Source of the DNA: an uncultured Dongia sp.
Lineage (GTDB): Bacteria > Pseudomonadota > Alphaproteobacteria > Dongiales > Dongiaceae
Direction of reading: 5' to 3'
NCBI RefSeq assembly: GCF_936916975.1
Contig: NZ_CAKZGO010000006.1
Span: forward strand, 186,001-250,000
DNA: 64,000 nucleotides
Position numbers and translations under genes: made by a program. Positions within the stretch are counted from its first letter, which is position 1. Each line of letters starts with the position of its first letter. Under the pieces are notes generated by a model. The model did no database searches. It saw nothing but the letters and a program-made list of their open reading frames with translations, and had not been told where the DNA came from. Below are positions 34,558-43,656 of the stretch, piece after piece.

Positions 34558-35799
34558 ATGCCAACCGACAAATCCCTGCCCAACCACATCCATACCCTCA
34601 TCATCGGCGCTGGCCAGGCCGGGCTGGCGATGAGCGAGCATCTGGGCAAGCGCAGCGTGCCGCATTTGATCCTCGAGCGGCATCGGATTGCCGAGCGCTG
34701 GCGCTCGGAGCGCTGGGATTCGCTGGTCGCCAACGGGCCCGCCTGGCATGACCGCTTTCCCGGCAAGACCTTCGCCGACATCGATCCGGACAGCTTCGCC
34801 GCCAAGGACAAGGTGGTCGCCTATTTCGAGGATTTCGCCAGGGAGATCTCAGCGCCCATCCGCTGCGGTGTCGAGGCGAATGCGGCGCAGCGGAAGGAAG
34901 ACGGGTCGGGCTTCCGGGTCGAAACCTCGGCCGGCGTGATCGAGGCCACCAATCTGGTCGCTGCGACCGGGCCGTTCCAGCGGCCGCTCATGCCAGCCGT
35001 GGTGCCGCCGGAGGCGGGTGTGACGCAATTCCATTCCAACGCCTATCGCAATCCCGGCCAGTTGCCGGCCGGTGCCGTGCTGGTGGTCGGTGCCGGCTCG
35101 TCGGGCGGGCAGATCGCCGACGAATTGCTGCGCGCGGGCCGGCGGGTCTATCTCTCGATCGGCCCGCATGACCGCCCGCCGCGGGCGTATCGCGGCAAGG
35201 ATTTCTGCTGGTGGCTGGGCGCGCTCGGCCTGTGGGACGCCACCGCGCGGGCACCCGGCATGGAGCATGTCACGATCTCGGTGAGCGGCGCCCATGGCGG
35301 CCAGACCGTCGACTTCCGCCGCTTTGCCGCGCGCGGCATGACCCTGCTGGGCCGGGCAGGAGCGTTCAAGGATGGCGCGCTGCAGTTTGCGCCTGATCTC
35401 GCGCGCAACATCGCGCAGGGCGATGCGAATTATCTCTCGGTCCTGGATGCGGCCGACGCTTACGTCGCGGAGAAGGGCCTCGACTTGCCGGCGGAGCCCG
35501 ACGCCCGCAGGATGGAACCGGATCCGGCCTGCGTCACCCAGCCCATCCTGTCACTCGATCTGCGCGAGGCCGGGATCACCTCGATTATCTGGGCGACCGG
35601 CTTTGCGCTCGATTTCAGCTGGCTGAACGCGGGCAGCTACGACGCCAAGGGGACACCGCTCCATCAGCGCGGTGTGTCCGAGGTGCCGGGTCTCTATTTT
35701 CTGGGATTGAGCTGGCTGTCGCGGCGCGCCTCCGCCTTCATCTGGGGCGTCTGGCACGATGCCGATTATCTCGCCGCCCACATCGCCGCGCGCCGCTGA
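34558..35799 (+). CDS. Flavin-containing monooxygenase-like NAD(P)/FAD oxidoreductase
   Basis: A 413-residue enzyme with two Rossmann motifs: GAGQAG near residue 18 for FAD and GAGSSGGQ near 180 for NAD(P)H. The ATG motif near the end (IIWATGFALDFSWL) is typical of class B flavin monooxygenases. CzcO-like or putative indole-acetaldehyde synthesis relatives share this layout. AAGGA lies seven bases before the chosen ATG. It follows the lipoprotein gene by 41 bases but the functions appear unrelated. The substrate is unknown. Confidence 0.85.
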   Translation: MPTDKSLPNHIHTLIIGAGQAGLAMSEHLGKRSVPHLILERHRIAERWRSERWDSLVANGPAWHDRFPGKTFADIDPDSFAAKDKVVAYFEDFAREISAPIRCGVEANAAQRKEDGSGFRVETSAGVIEATNLVAATGPFQRPLMPAVVPPEAGVTQFHSNAYRNPGQLPAGAVLVVGAGSSGGQIADELLRAGRRVYLSIGPHDRPPRAYRGKDFCWWLGALGLWDATARAPGMEHVTISVSGAHGGQTVDFRRFAARGMTLLGRAGAFKDGALQFAPDLARNIAQGDANYLSVLDAADAYVAEKGLDLPAEPDARRMEPDPACVTQPILSLDLREAGITSIIWATGFALDFSWLNAGSYDAKGTPLHQRGVSEVPGLYFLGLSWLSRRASAFIWGVWHDADYLAAHIAARR

Positions 35800-35805
35800 A
35801 ACGCA

Positions 35806-35835
35806 GCACCGCGCCGGGGTGAGTCGGCGCGGTGC
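35806..35835. terminator. Hairpin between convergent genes
   Basis: GCACCGCGCCG and CGGCGCGGTGC pair around an eight-base loop, between the stops of the oxidoreductase and OmpA-family genes. It could serve both strands. Confidence 0.7.
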
Positions 35836-35856
35836 TAGTCAACTTGGCAAGGCTAC

Positions 35857-36786
35857 TTAGAAGCGGATGCCGATGGTCGTGTTGATGATGCCTTCATCCA
35901 GGTCGCGGTTGAAGGGGATGTCATAGGCAAGCTTGGCGATGAACGGGCCGGAAGCAAGGCCCACTTCCGGACCGGCGATGAAATCGTCGTTGAAGCCCGA
36001 GCCATAGAGGTAACCGATATTGCCGCCGATATAGGGACGGAAATTATCGTCATCGCCGAAGGTGAAGTCCGCGCTGGCGACGGTGCGGCCGCCGAAGCCG
36101 TCATTCGGCGTGTCGAAATGATAGAAGCCGGCCTGCTCGACGCCCAAGGATAGCCACGGCATGACGGGGACATCGACTGCGAAGTTCAGTCCGCCGAGAT
36201 GGCTGGTGTTGCCCGCCTGGTCCTCAAGATTGAACCCATAGAATGCGCCGAGGCTGAAGATCCGGTCGTGCTTTTTCGGCGGCGGCGGCGCGGCTTCAAC
36301 TGGTGCAGGGGCCGGGACGGGTGTTGGTGCCGGGGCGACGGCGACCAGGGCCGGCGGCTGATCGATCACGATCTCGACCCGGCGGTTAGCTTGTTCCGGC
36401 ACCCCGTCACCGGTTGCGACAGCCAAATCAGTTTCGCCCAGTGCCTCGGTGGTCAGGGCGGTCAGCGGCACGCCCTGGCGGACAAGCTCGTCGGCGACCG
36501 CCTGTTCGCGGCGCTCCGACAGCGCCTGATTATAGCCGGAATTGCCCGAGGTGTCGGTGTGACCGCGGACCGCAATCCGGGCCGATCCACTGCGCTGGAA
36601 TTCCTGCGCCGCGGCAGCAATCACGCCGACCGCCTCAGAATCCAGTGTCGCCTGGTCGAACCCGAAGTGAACGACAAAGCCGCCGGCATTCGCCTGCGCG
36701 ATCTGGACGACAGCGGATTCCTCGGCCATCGCTGCGCCTGTCGATGATATGAGGCCCATTACGCATAAGGCCATGGCGCGTTTCAT
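35857..36786 (-). CDS. OmpA-family protein with reversed domain order
   Basis: A 309-residue outer-membrane protein. The signal peptide ends near AAMA (residue 20). An OmpA peptidoglycan-binding domain comes first (about 35-145) with VHFGFDQATLDSEA, RGHTDTSGN and the LSERR motif. A proline-rich linker follows (APAPTPVPAPAPVEAAPPPP). The C-terminal half is a beta barrel with GAFYGFNL, PYIGGNIGYLYGSG and a terminal phenylalanine (TIGIRF). In classical OmpA the barrel is N-terminal, so the order here is swapped. The protein should tether the outer membrane to peptidoglycan. Confidence 0.85.
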   Translation of the reverse strand: MKRAMALCVMGLISSTGAAMAEESAVVQIAQANAGGFVVHFGFDQATLDSEAVGVIAAAAQEFQRSGSARIAVRGHTDTSGNSGYNQALSERREQAVADELVRQGVPLTALTTEALGETDLAVATGDGVPEQANRRVEIVIDQPPALVAVAPAPTPVPAPAPVEAAPPPPKKHDRIFSLGAFYGFNLEDQAGNTSHLGGLNFAVDVPVMPWLSLGVEQAGFYHFDTPNDGFGGRTVASADFTFGDDDNFRPYIGGNIGYLYGSGFNDDFIAGPEVGLASGPFIAKLAYDIPFNRDLDEGIINTTIGIRF

Positions 36787-36930
36787 GGAAATCTCCCGAA
36801 CATGATGAAGTTACAGACCCCAAGCAGGAATCAGTTCCCGCTTTGGTCCAGGTAACCGCACATTCAGAACTTGGTTCCGGTCGATTCCTATTTACGGGTC
36901 AATTCCCCGGTTATTGCCCGCGTGAACACC

Positions 36931-37794
36931 CTACTCCGGCAATCCCGAAACCGTATAGAGCGCCCGCTGCAGCGTGGTCGGCTTGGCATTTTCGCCGAAC
37001 GCGGCCTTGAAGATCTTGATCACGGCGCCGGATCGATAAAGGTGGCTGAGCGCCCGGTCCACAGCGAGGCGCAAGCCATCGTCGCCATGCGGCAAGGCCA
37101 ACGCATAGGGCTCGATCGTCAGAAAGCTATCGGCCAGGAGCAGCTTCTGCGGCGAATTACGGGCGTTCAACAAATACATCAGTATCGTGCGGTCGGCGAA
37201 ATAGGCGGCGGTGGTGCCGGCTTCCAGGGCAGCCAGCCCCTCGTCATGGCTCTTGGCGAGCACCACATCAGCGGTGATCTTCTTGTCCTTGAGCGTCGTG
37301 CGCAGGGCTTCCTCCGTCGTCGTGCCGTCAAGCACGCCAATCTTCTTGCCGGCCAGCGCACCCAGATCCTTCGGACCGTCGGGGAGAATAGCGAGGCCGG
37401 CACCGCTGACGAAGGTGGGCAGCGAAAAATCCATGTCGGCGCGCCGGCTCAAGGTGGTCGTTGTCGCTTCGCAGAGCAGATCGGCCTCGCCCTTTGCTAT
37501 CGCCTCGAAACGGTTCTCGGCGGTCACCGGCACATAGTCGAGTTTGAGATCGGGCAGCTTCAGATCGCTCTTTATCTGCGCGGCAACAGCCTGGCAAAGC
37601 GCCACGGAGTAGCCTGTGAAAGTGCCATCTTCTCCCTTGGAGGAGAAAGGCGGCGCATCTGCCCGGACCGCAAGGCGGATCGTGGCGTCCTTCTTGATCT
37701 TGTCCAGAACATCGGCTGCTGCCGTCGAAGTGGCCGCCAGGACAAAGGACACAGTGAGAGCAGCTGCATGCAAGCAGGCCAACCTGATCGTCAT
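36931..37794 (-). CDS. Polar amino-acid-type periplasmic binding protein
   Basis: A 287-residue member of solute-binding family 3 (PBP2 fold). The signal peptide ends near STAAA. The opening ATIRLAVRADAPPFSSK and GYSVALCQAVAAQI are typical, as are the lobe-closing FVSGAGLAILPDG and YFADRTILMYLL. The ATG at 37794 has GGGGAG eight bases upstream, better than two earlier in-frame Met codons. No permease or ATPase gene lies nearby, so it is an orphan that may work with a distant transporter or as a sensor subunit. The ligand is not clear. Confidence 0.85.
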   Translation of the reverse strand: MTIRLACLHAAALTVSFVLAATSTAAADVLDKIKKDATIRLAVRADAPPFSSKGEDGTFTGYSVALCQAVAAQIKSDLKLPDLKLDYVPVTAENRFEAIAKGEADLLCEATTTTLSRRADMDFSLPTFVSGAGLAILPDGPKDLGALAGKKIGVLDGTTTEEALRTTLKDKKITADVVLAKSHDEGLAALEAGTTAAYFADRTILMYLLNARNSPQKLLLADSFLTIEPYALALPHGDDGLRLAVDRALSHLYRSGAVIKIFKAAFGENAKPTTLQRALYTVSGLPE

Positions 37795-38097
37795 TCCATT
37801 TCTCCCCATTTCAAATGTGCACGCCCGTTCAGCAGGCACTTTAACCGTTCTGTCGTCTCGATACTATCAGTTGCAGATCATGAGACAGGCCTCCTTCCCG
37901 ATCGCCAGTAAGGGCCGCAACCAGGTTAACAGCCCTCACGGGAATGTAGCTTTTGGTTGATTTCTTTGCCGCGCCAGGCTCTTAACCGCCCTCAGCCTGT
38001 GACGAAGCGCACAGAGGCTGGCAATTGGGGGCGGCAGCGCTTGAACCTTTTCCAGCGCGTCCTAATTCGTACGCATATTCATCCACTGGAGGGCGCC

Positions 38098-38235
38098 ATG
38101 TTCATCCCGAACAGCTACAATGAAGTTCTGCACGAATCCAAATCCAGCCATCACTTGATCGGCAGCGCTTGGAGCGTGGTGTCGATCGTCGCAGCGGCCG
38201 CCCTGGTCATCTCGACGCTGAGCTATCTGGCTTAA
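38098..38235 (+). CDS. Small single-helix membrane protein, 45 residues
   Basis: MFIPNSYNEVLHESKSSHHL is followed by one strong transmembrane helix and a short end (STLSYLA). GGAGG lies five bases before the ATG, a convincing start. No family is recognised. The 303 bases upstream (37795-38097) hold no other gene. Confidence 0.6.
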   Translation: MFIPNSYNEVLHESKSSHHLIGSAWSVVSIVAAAALVISTLSYLA

Positions 38236-38329
38236 CAATTGCCCCGCTGCCGGCCAAGGCGCCCAACGGCAACGGCGCCGAGCATGGTGAGTGCCGGCGC
38301 CGTCGCTGATCGATCGATCACCCAGATCT

Positions 38330-38833
38330 CTAGTGAGTCATATCCGTCATCGCGTCGCATGAGACGTCCGGATTCATGTCGGCGAAGGTGCCGCTCGGAT
38401 TGTGTTTCCACGCCCAGACATGCAGCTCGTAGAAGGCGGGCAGGCCATAGCGGTTCGGCGCATTGGCAAAGCTGAACAGATGCCCCTGCAGATTGGCCGG
38501 CCCCTTCGTCGCAATATATTCAACGGCCACCAGCTTCATCTTGCCGTCCTTCATCGGCTCGTACATGACCGCTTCGGGTTTGCCGAGTTCGACGGTGTCG
38601 TTAATGAGGTTGGCATTGACGTAGTGTACGCCCATGGCGCCGCCCTCGATACCGCTGGCGCAGGGGATCGGCGCATAGCCTTCCTTGACCGCAACCGCCA
38701 CGTCCTTGAACCGGTCATTGGCCTTGCGCACGCTGTCCTGCAGCGTGGTGCCATCCGCCGCCATGGCACAGGCGGTGCCGACGAAAAACGCCGCCATCGT
38801 CGCCAAATTTGTGATGCCTGTAAGTCTGATCAA
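38330..38833 (-). CDS. Secreted protein of unknown function
   Basis: A 167-residue protein. I choose the TTG at 38833 because GGAGG with five A bases lies directly upstream and the result is a clean signal peptide (IRLTGITNLATMAAFFVGTA, cleavage after CAMA). The mature part has conserved-looking blocks PEAVMYEP, LVAVEYIATKG and YGLPAFYELHVWAWKHNPSG, and two Cys that could form a disulfide (near PIPCASG and DVSCDA). I recall similar proteins as a common uncharacterised secreted family. No function can be given. Longer forms in this frame would bury the signal peptide. Confidence 0.7.
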   Translation of the reverse strand: MIRLTGITNLATMAAFFVGTACAMAADGTTLQDSVRKANDRFKDVAVAVKEGYAPIPCASGIEGGAMGVHYVNANLINDTVELGKPEAVMYEPMKDGKMKLVAVEYIATKGPANLQGHLFSFANAPNRYGLPAFYELHVWAWKHNPSGTFADMNPDVSCDAMTDMTH

Positions 38834-38984
38834 TTTTTCCTCCACGTGTTGCCGTTGCTGGGCTTGCCAGTCCGGCGGCACCGTAGAGCGGTGGCATAGG
38901 GGGCACATCGGGAATCCTCCCCATTTTTTGGGGCCCGCAAACGTAGCTATGCCTATCGGGAATTACAGGTGTTAGCGCATGCGG

Positions 38985-39539
38985 TTAGATCTTGCCGTCT
39001 TTCCGCCAGGTCTTCAGCAGACTGATAGACGGTTCGAAATGCATGCCGTCTTCCGTTTTGAAAGCAGCGCCCCAATACCAGCCTGCCGCGTTGAAGTAGC
39101 GCGCCAGGACGAGCAGGCCGCGTTGCACCTTGTCGTCGCCCTGCGGGTCGAGCTTGCCTTTCAATTTGATATCGATGGCGAGGCCCCAGGAATGGTTCGA
39201 CGGGTTTGTGCCGAGCTTGCCTTTGAGCCGTACCAGGCGCGCACATTCCATGCCTGCGGAACCCAGGATGGCATGGAGTTCGGGGACCTCAATTTTGACG
39301 GCGGCAAAGATGTCGCGCAGTGATTGCAATGCCGTCACATGGCCGGTCGCCCTGAACGGTCCCACGGACTCAGTCTTGATCTTCGCCTTGAGGCTCGGAT
39401 TGGTGATCGGCTGGCAATCGCCGGTATAGCTCTTCCGCGGATTGCCGAGCAGTTCGATAAGCGCCGCGGCGCCCGCACTCTTCAACCCGACATTGATCGT
39501 GTCGGTGCTTGGTTTGGGGACCAGTTCGAGAAGATCCAT
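38985..39539 (-). CDS. M15-family peptidase (D-Ala-D-Ala carboxypeptidase-like)
   Basis: A 184-residue protein with the zinc-binding pattern of M15 peptidases: HSWGLAID (His and Asp) and MHFEPS (third ligand His). These enzymes trim peptidoglycan peptides. There is no obvious signal peptide, so it resembles phage-type endolysins of this family, or it may be released by other means. GGAGG before the ATG at 39539 fixes the start. An FNR-like box lies 96 bases upstream, shared with the divergent phosphoribosyltransferase gene. Confidence 0.78.
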   Translation of the reverse strand: MDLLELVPKPSTDTINVGLKSAGAAALIELLGNPRKSYTGDCQPITNPSLKAKIKTESVGPFRATGHVTALQSLRDIFAAVKIEVPELHAILGSAGMECARLVRLKGKLGTNPSNHSWGLAIDIKLKGKLDPQGDDKVQRGLLVLARYFNAAGWYWGAAFKTEDGMHFEPSISLLKTWRKDGKI

Positions 39540-39634
39540 CTGCCTGCCTCCAAAGATTGCGCAATAGCGACACTCTACCCCCAAAAAAGAAAAGCTGGAA
39601 ATGGTTGGATAGCGGCCTGACCATTCTTTGGCCA

Positions 39635-39648
39635 ATGATCTAGATCAA
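39635..39648. promoter_or_regulatory. FNR/FixK-like box 1
   Basis: ATGATCTAGATCAA matches the consensus TTGAT-N4-ATCAA at nine of ten positions. It lies between the divergent M15 peptidase and phosphoribosyltransferase genes, about 80 bases before the latter. Confidence 0.65.
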
Positions 39649-39729
39649 GGTCGCCGCCCGCACGCGGACCGATCATCGGCCAGCCAAGAATATTTCAGGA
39701 CATCTTGCGGCAGCGGGTGAGGTGGGACC

Positions 39730-40377
39730 ATGCCTTTTCTGGATCGGGGCGAGGCGGGCCAGGCGCTGGCGAAGGCCTTGCACAAATTTGCCGGCAGGAA
39801 TGTCGTTGTCTATGCGCTGCCGCGCGGTGGCCTGCCGGTCGGGTGCGAGGTGGCGAAGGCGCTGCATTGCCCGCTCGATATCATCCTGGTGCGCAAGATA
39901 CGGGCGCCCTTCCAGCCGGAGCTGGCCCTTGGCGCGGTGGTGGATGGCGCGCATCCGGAGATCGTGCTTAACGATTTTGCCGGCAGCCTGCAACCCACGG
40001 ATGAGGCGATCCAGGCGGCGGCGGCACTGGAGCTCAAGGAGATCGAGCGCCGCCGCGTGATCTATCTCGCCGGTCGCAAGGCCGAGCCTGCCACAGGCCG
40101 TGTCGCCATCATCGTCGATGACGGTTTGGCGACCGGGGCCACGGCGCGCGCCGCCATCCGCGCCATGCGCCGGCAGAACCCGCAGCATCTGGTTCTTGCC
40201 GTGCCCGTGGGGTCGGCGGAGGCCGTGGACGCTTTGCGGGCGGAAGTGGACGAGCTGATCTGTCTGGAACTGCCGCCCCATTTCGACGCGGTCGGTTCCT
40301 ATTACACCGACTTTGCGCAGGTCACCGACCAGGAAGCGGTGGCGATCCTGGCTGCCGCGCGCGAAGCCTGCCAATAG
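39730..40377 (+). CDS. Phosphoribosyltransferase (type I fold)
   Basis: A 215-residue enzyme of the PRTase family that uses PRPP to make a nucleotide from a base. The PRPP-binding motif VAIIVDDGLATGATA lies near residues 124-138. The N-terminal part has ALPRGGLPVGCEVAKAL. The base acceptor cannot be told. It converges on phnN, whose product would supply PRPP, and an FNR-like box lies upstream, so low-oxygen control is likely. Its stop lies in a 14-base tandem duplication that also holds the phnN stop. Confidence 0.88.
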   Translation: MPFLDRGEAGQALAKALHKFAGRNVVVYALPRGGLPVGCEVAKALHCPLDIILVRKIRAPFQPELALGAVVDGAHPEIVLNDFAGSLQPTDEAIQAAAALELKEIERRRVIYLAGRKAEPATGRVAIIVDDGLATGATARAAIRAMRRQNPQHLVLAVPVGSAEAVDALRAEVDELICLELPPHFDAVGSYYTDFAQVTDQEAVAILAAAREACQ

Positions 40378-40398
40378 TCACGGCCCAATAGTCACGGC
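40371..40398. repeat. 14-base perfect tandem duplication
   Basis: CCAATAGTCACGGC occurs twice head to tail. The first copy holds the phosphoribosyltransferase stop and the second the phnN stop. Confidence 0.9.
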
Positions 40399-40946
40399 GC
40401 TGCCCGGCTTAAAACGTCAACCAGCCTTTCCCCGGCAGCCTCAAGCGGGCCCGAATTGTCGATCCGCAGCAGGGCCGGATGCAGGATGGACAATGAACCG
40501 GCCCGGGCAAGCCGCGCGGCGATGGCGTCTGGTCCTTCGCGGCCGCGCGCTTCGAGGCGCTGCCGCAGCATTTCCGGGCGCGCCTCGATCATCACCGGCA
40601 GGATGCCCGGCATGCGCGACGCTTCCTTCGCAAAATGCGCGCGCGACCCATTCATCACTACCGACAGGCCGCGCGACAGCCAGATGCTGACCTCGATCCC
40701 CACGGCATAGTGCAGGTCATGCGCCTGCCAGTCGAAGAAGAAGATGCCCTTGCCCTTGCGCAGCGCAAATTCGCCCTCGCTGAGCGAGATGTAGTTCTCA
40801 TGCGCCGGATCGGGTGCGCGCGTGACATAGCGATGCGCGATCAGCATCTGATAGCGCCCGTTCATGCGCGCTCGCGCATAGCCGAGCACGCTGTCCTTGC
40901 CGACCCCGGACGCCCCCATCAGATAGATCAACCGGCCCGACGCCAT
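40392..40946 (-). CDS. phnN: Ribose 1,5-bisphosphate phosphokinase
   Basis: A 184-residue P-loop kinase of the PhnN family, related to guanylate kinase. It phosphorylates ribose 1,5-bisphosphate to PRPP. The P-loop GASGVGKDS is at residues 11-19, and the family segments HRYVTRAPD and VVMNGSRAHF are present. AAGGAG lies ten bases before the start. No other phosphonate (phn) genes are near. It is flanked by a phosphoribosyltransferase and an AMP/thymidine phosphorylase, pointing to nucleotide salvage rather than phosphonate use. Confidence 0.9.
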   Translation of the reverse strand: MASGRLIYLMGASGVGKDSVLGYARARMNGRYQMLIAHRYVTRAPDPAHENYISLSEGEFALRKGKGIFFFDWQAHDLHYAVGIEVSIWLSRGLSVVMNGSRAHFAKEASRMPGILPVMIEARPEMLRQRLEARGREGPDAIAARLARAGSLSILHPALLRIDNSGPLEAAGERLVDVLSRAAP

Positions 40947-41046
40947 GTGCGGAGCACTCCTTTGGACCGTGCTGACAATACTCCTTCGGAACGCGCTGAC
41001 CGCGCGCCTTCAAGCCGGACAATCTCCTTAATCGGTGCGTGGAGCT

Positions 41047-41060
41047 TTGATCCAGGTCAA
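41047..41060. promoter_or_regulatory. FNR/FixK-like box 2
   Basis: TTGATCCAGGTCAA matches nine of ten consensus positions, 58 bases before the phosphorylase start at 41119. Its position argues against an earlier start for that gene. Confidence 0.7.
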
Positions 41061-41118
41061 CCGGGCCGGACATGCCACCGCGCAGACTGCCGGGGCGGCG
41101 AAGGAGGGGCCGCCCATC

Positions 41119-42615
41119 ATGCTGAAGCTGCGCCGCGTCGCCATCGATACCTATCGCGAGAACGTGGCCTATCTGTCGCGCGATTGCCCGCTTTACCGCG
41201 CCGAAAAGTTCCAGGGCCTGGCCAAGATCGAGGTCTCGAAGAACGGCCGCTCGATCCTCGCCGTCCTCAACATCGTCGATGATCCGGCCTTGCTCGGGCG
41301 GGATGAGCTGGGCCTCTCGGAACAGAGTTTCCGCCAGTTGAGCATCCCGGAAGGGGAGACGGTGATTGTCGCGCAAGCCCGGCCGCCGCTCAGCCATGAT
41401 GCCGTCCGCGCCAAGGTCCTGGGCCAGACGCTGACCGATGCCGAATTCGAGGCGATCATCCGCGACATCGCCTCCAACCGCTATTCCAAGATGGAAATCG
41501 CCGCCTTCCTCATTGCCTCGGCGAGCTTCCTCACCACCGGTGAGGTTCTCGGCCTTACCAAGGCGATGGCCTCGGTCGGCAACCGCCTGAGCTGGCCCCA
41601 ACGCCCGATCGTCGACAAGCATTGCATCGGCGGCATTCCCGGCAACCGCACATCGATGATCGTTGTCCCCATCGTGGCGGCGCATGGCCTCACCATCCCC
41701 AAGACCTCGTCGCGGGCGATCACCTCGCCGGCCGGCACCGCCGATACGATGGAGGTGCTGGCGCGGGTCGAGATCGGCATTGACGAAATGCGGGACATCG
41801 TTGAGCGGGCCAGGGGCTGCATCGTCTGGGGCGGCCATGTCAATCTTGCCCCGGCCGACGATATCCTCATTTCTGTCGAACGTCCGCTCGGCATCGACAC
41901 TCGCGAGCAGCTGGTGGCCTCGATCTTGTCGAAGAAGCTGTCGGCGGGATCGACCCATCTCATCATCGACATCCCCATGGGACCGACCGCCAAGGTCAGG
42001 TCGCATATGGATGCGATCCGCATGCGCAAGCTGTTTGAATTTGTCGGCGACCAGTTGGGCCTGACCCTCAATGTCGAGATTACCGACGGGTCGCAACCGG
42101 TCGGCTTCGGTATTGGGCCCAAGCTTGAAGCGCGCGATGTCATGCAGGTGCTGGAAGGGCATCCCGCGGCACCGCAGGACCTCCGCCAGCGCGCCTTGCT
42201 ACTGGCCGGCCATATCCTGGAGTTCGACCCGGCCCTGCGTGGCGGGCGTGGTCGCGACCGTGCAAGGGACCTGCTGGACTCGGGTGCCGCAGCCAAGCAG
42301 ATGCAGGCCATCATCGCCGCCCAGGGCGCCAGTCCTGGCGCTGTGACCTTGGGCGAATTCACCCACGAGGTGACGGCGGACTCGGATGGCATCGTCGCCA
42401 GCATCGACTGCTACCGCATCGCCCGCCTGGCGCGCATTGCCGGCGCGCCGACCGACAAGGGTGCCGGCATCGACCTGTTCAAGAAGGTCGGCGACCCGGT
42501 CGAACAGGGCGAGCCGCTCTACCGCATCCATGCCGCCCACCCGACCGATTTCCGCTTTGCCACGCAATTGGTGGCCGACGGCAACGGTTATGCGTTGAGG
42601 GCCGCCAAAGCCTGA
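41119..42615 (+). CDS. AMP phosphorylase / thymidine phosphorylase family enzyme
   Basis: A 498-residue enzyme longer than classical thymidine phosphorylase (about 440). The N-terminal extension of about 80 residues is typical of the AMP phosphorylase group. The glycosyltransferase core has [15 protein letters not shown] for phosphate binding, [18 protein letters not shown], and a C-terminal pyrimidine-phosphorylase domain near 400-490 with [19 protein letters not shown] phosphorylases convert nucleoside monophosphates and phosphate to base and ribose 1,5-bisphosphate, the PhnN substrate. The ATG at 41119 follows AAGGAGGGG. The substrate is inferred from length and the phnN neighbour; a deoA role remains possible. 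Confidence 0.85.
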   Translation: MLKLRRVAIDTYRENVAYLSRDCPLYRAEKFQGLAKIEVSKNGRSILAVLNIVDDPALLGRDELGLSEQSFRQLSIPEGETVIVAQARPPLSHDAVRAKVLGQTLTDAEFEAIIRDIASNRYSKMEIAAFLIASASFLTTGEVLGLTKAMASVGNRLSWPQRPIVDKHCIGGIPGNRTSMIVVPIVAAHGLTIPKTSSRAITSPAGTADTMEVLARVEIGIDEMRDIVERARGCIVWGGHVNLAPADDILISVERPLGIDTREQLVASILSKKLSAGSTHLIIDIPMGPTAKVRSHMDAIRMRKLFEFVGDQLGLTLNVEITDGSQPVGFGIGPKLEARDVMQVLEGHPAAPQDLRQRALLLAGHILEFDPALRGGRGRDRARDLLDSGAAAKQMQAIIAAQGASPGAVTLGEFTHEVTADSDGIVASIDCYRIARLARIAGAPTDKGAGIDLFKKVGDPVEQGEPLYRIHAAHPTDFRFATQLVADGNGYALRAAKA

Positions 42616-42667
42616 TATGCTCGTCCCGGAAGGCCTGCAAATCACCACACCTCAAAGGAACCCGTCC

Positions 42668-43261
42668 ATGACCAGTCGCATGCAGGAACTGGCGGACGAG
42701 ATCGTCAGGCTCCACGCCGAACTCGATCGCGAAATCGAAGGGCGGCGCAAGGAGCTGGGCTGGCATGTGAAGCAGAAGTTCATCGAGTTTGAACGCGGTA
42801 TCACCATCGAACATCGCCGCCTGCGCAAGAGCATCCCGCGTTTCCTGGCGCAATCGCCGGTCGCAACCTATCTCAGCGTGCCGGTGATCTATTCGCTGAT
42901 CGTGCCCATGGTCCTTCTCGACCTCTGGGCCGGCGCCTATCAGGCGATCTGCTTTCGCGTGTATCGCATTCCGCGGGTCAAGCGGGCCGACTACATCACC
43001 TTCGATCGCCGCCATCTCGCCTATCTGAACTGGATCGAGGCCTTCAATTGCCTCTATTGCGGCTATGCCAATGGTGTCATCGGCTATGTCCGCGAAATCG
43101 GCAGCCGCACCGAACAGTATTGGTGCCCGATCAAGAGCGCGCTCCGTGTGCCGGATCCGCACCGGCGCTATTATGAATTCCTCGAATATGGCGACGCCGA
43201 CGGATACCGCGCGCGCCTGGAAAAGTTCCGTGAGCAATTGCGCAGCGAACCGCAGCTCTAG
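42668..43261 (+). CDS. Conserved hypothetical membrane-associated protein
   Basis: A 197-residue protein. A charged coiled-coil-like N-terminus (LADEIVRLHAELDREIEGRR) is followed by a hydrophobic segment near 75-100 (VPVIYSLIVPMVLLDLW) and a soluble C-terminal part with NCLYCGYANG (a CxxC pair) and QYWCPIKSA. The three cysteines could bind metal. AAAGGAA lies before the ATG. It follows the phosphorylase gene by 52 bases, likely in the same transcript. No function is known to me. Confidence 0.7.
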   Translation: MTSRMQELADEIVRLHAELDREIEGRRKELGWHVKQKFIEFERGITIEHRRLRKSIPRFLAQSPVATYLSVPVIYSLIVPMVLLDLWAGAYQAICFRVYRIPRVKRADYITFDRRHLAYLNWIEAFNCLYCGYANGVIGYVREIGSRTEQYWCPIKSALRVPDPHRRYYEFLEYGDADGYRARLEKFREQLRSEPQL

Positions 43262-43392
43262 ATGTGAGTATAAAGTCGGGGAAATGACGCGCAGCAAATC
43301 TGTCGCCTGTATTCAGGAAATCTTGTGCAGCGCAATGGAACTTGGCGGAGCCTGGATCGTTTGGTTGGTTCATGGGATCCAGGAGACCAGGC

Positions 43393-43656
43393 ATGACCTT
43401 CACCACCGCCAAACGCGACATTGTCATCCAGCGCAAGCATGTCGCGGCGCTCAGCGCGTTGACGATCAATCCCGCGCATGCGCCGGTCGATGGCCTGTGT
43501 CTGGAGGAATTGCGCCGCATGGGGCTGATCCAGCCTGTTGATGGGGGCTACAGTTTGACGCGGGAAGGTCAGCAGACATTGGCCGCGGAGAAGCCCGCCG
43601 CCCATGAACGAAACCTCAGCTATTCGGCGGAAGTGCGCGATCCAGTCATGGCATGA
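43393..43656 (+). CDS. Small hypothetical protein, winged-helix-like
   Basis: An 87-residue protein. The segment from LCLEELRRMGLIQPVDGGYS to LTREGQQTL has the helix-turn-strand look of a small winged-helix unit. AGGAG lies before the ATG. Its end overlaps the converging APH-kinase fusion gene by 37 bases. No specific function can be assigned. Confidence 0.55.
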   Translation: MTFTTAKRDIVIQRKHVAALSALTINPAHAPVDGLCLEELRRMGLIQPVDGGYSLTREGQQTLAAEKPAAHERNLSYSAEVRDPVMA

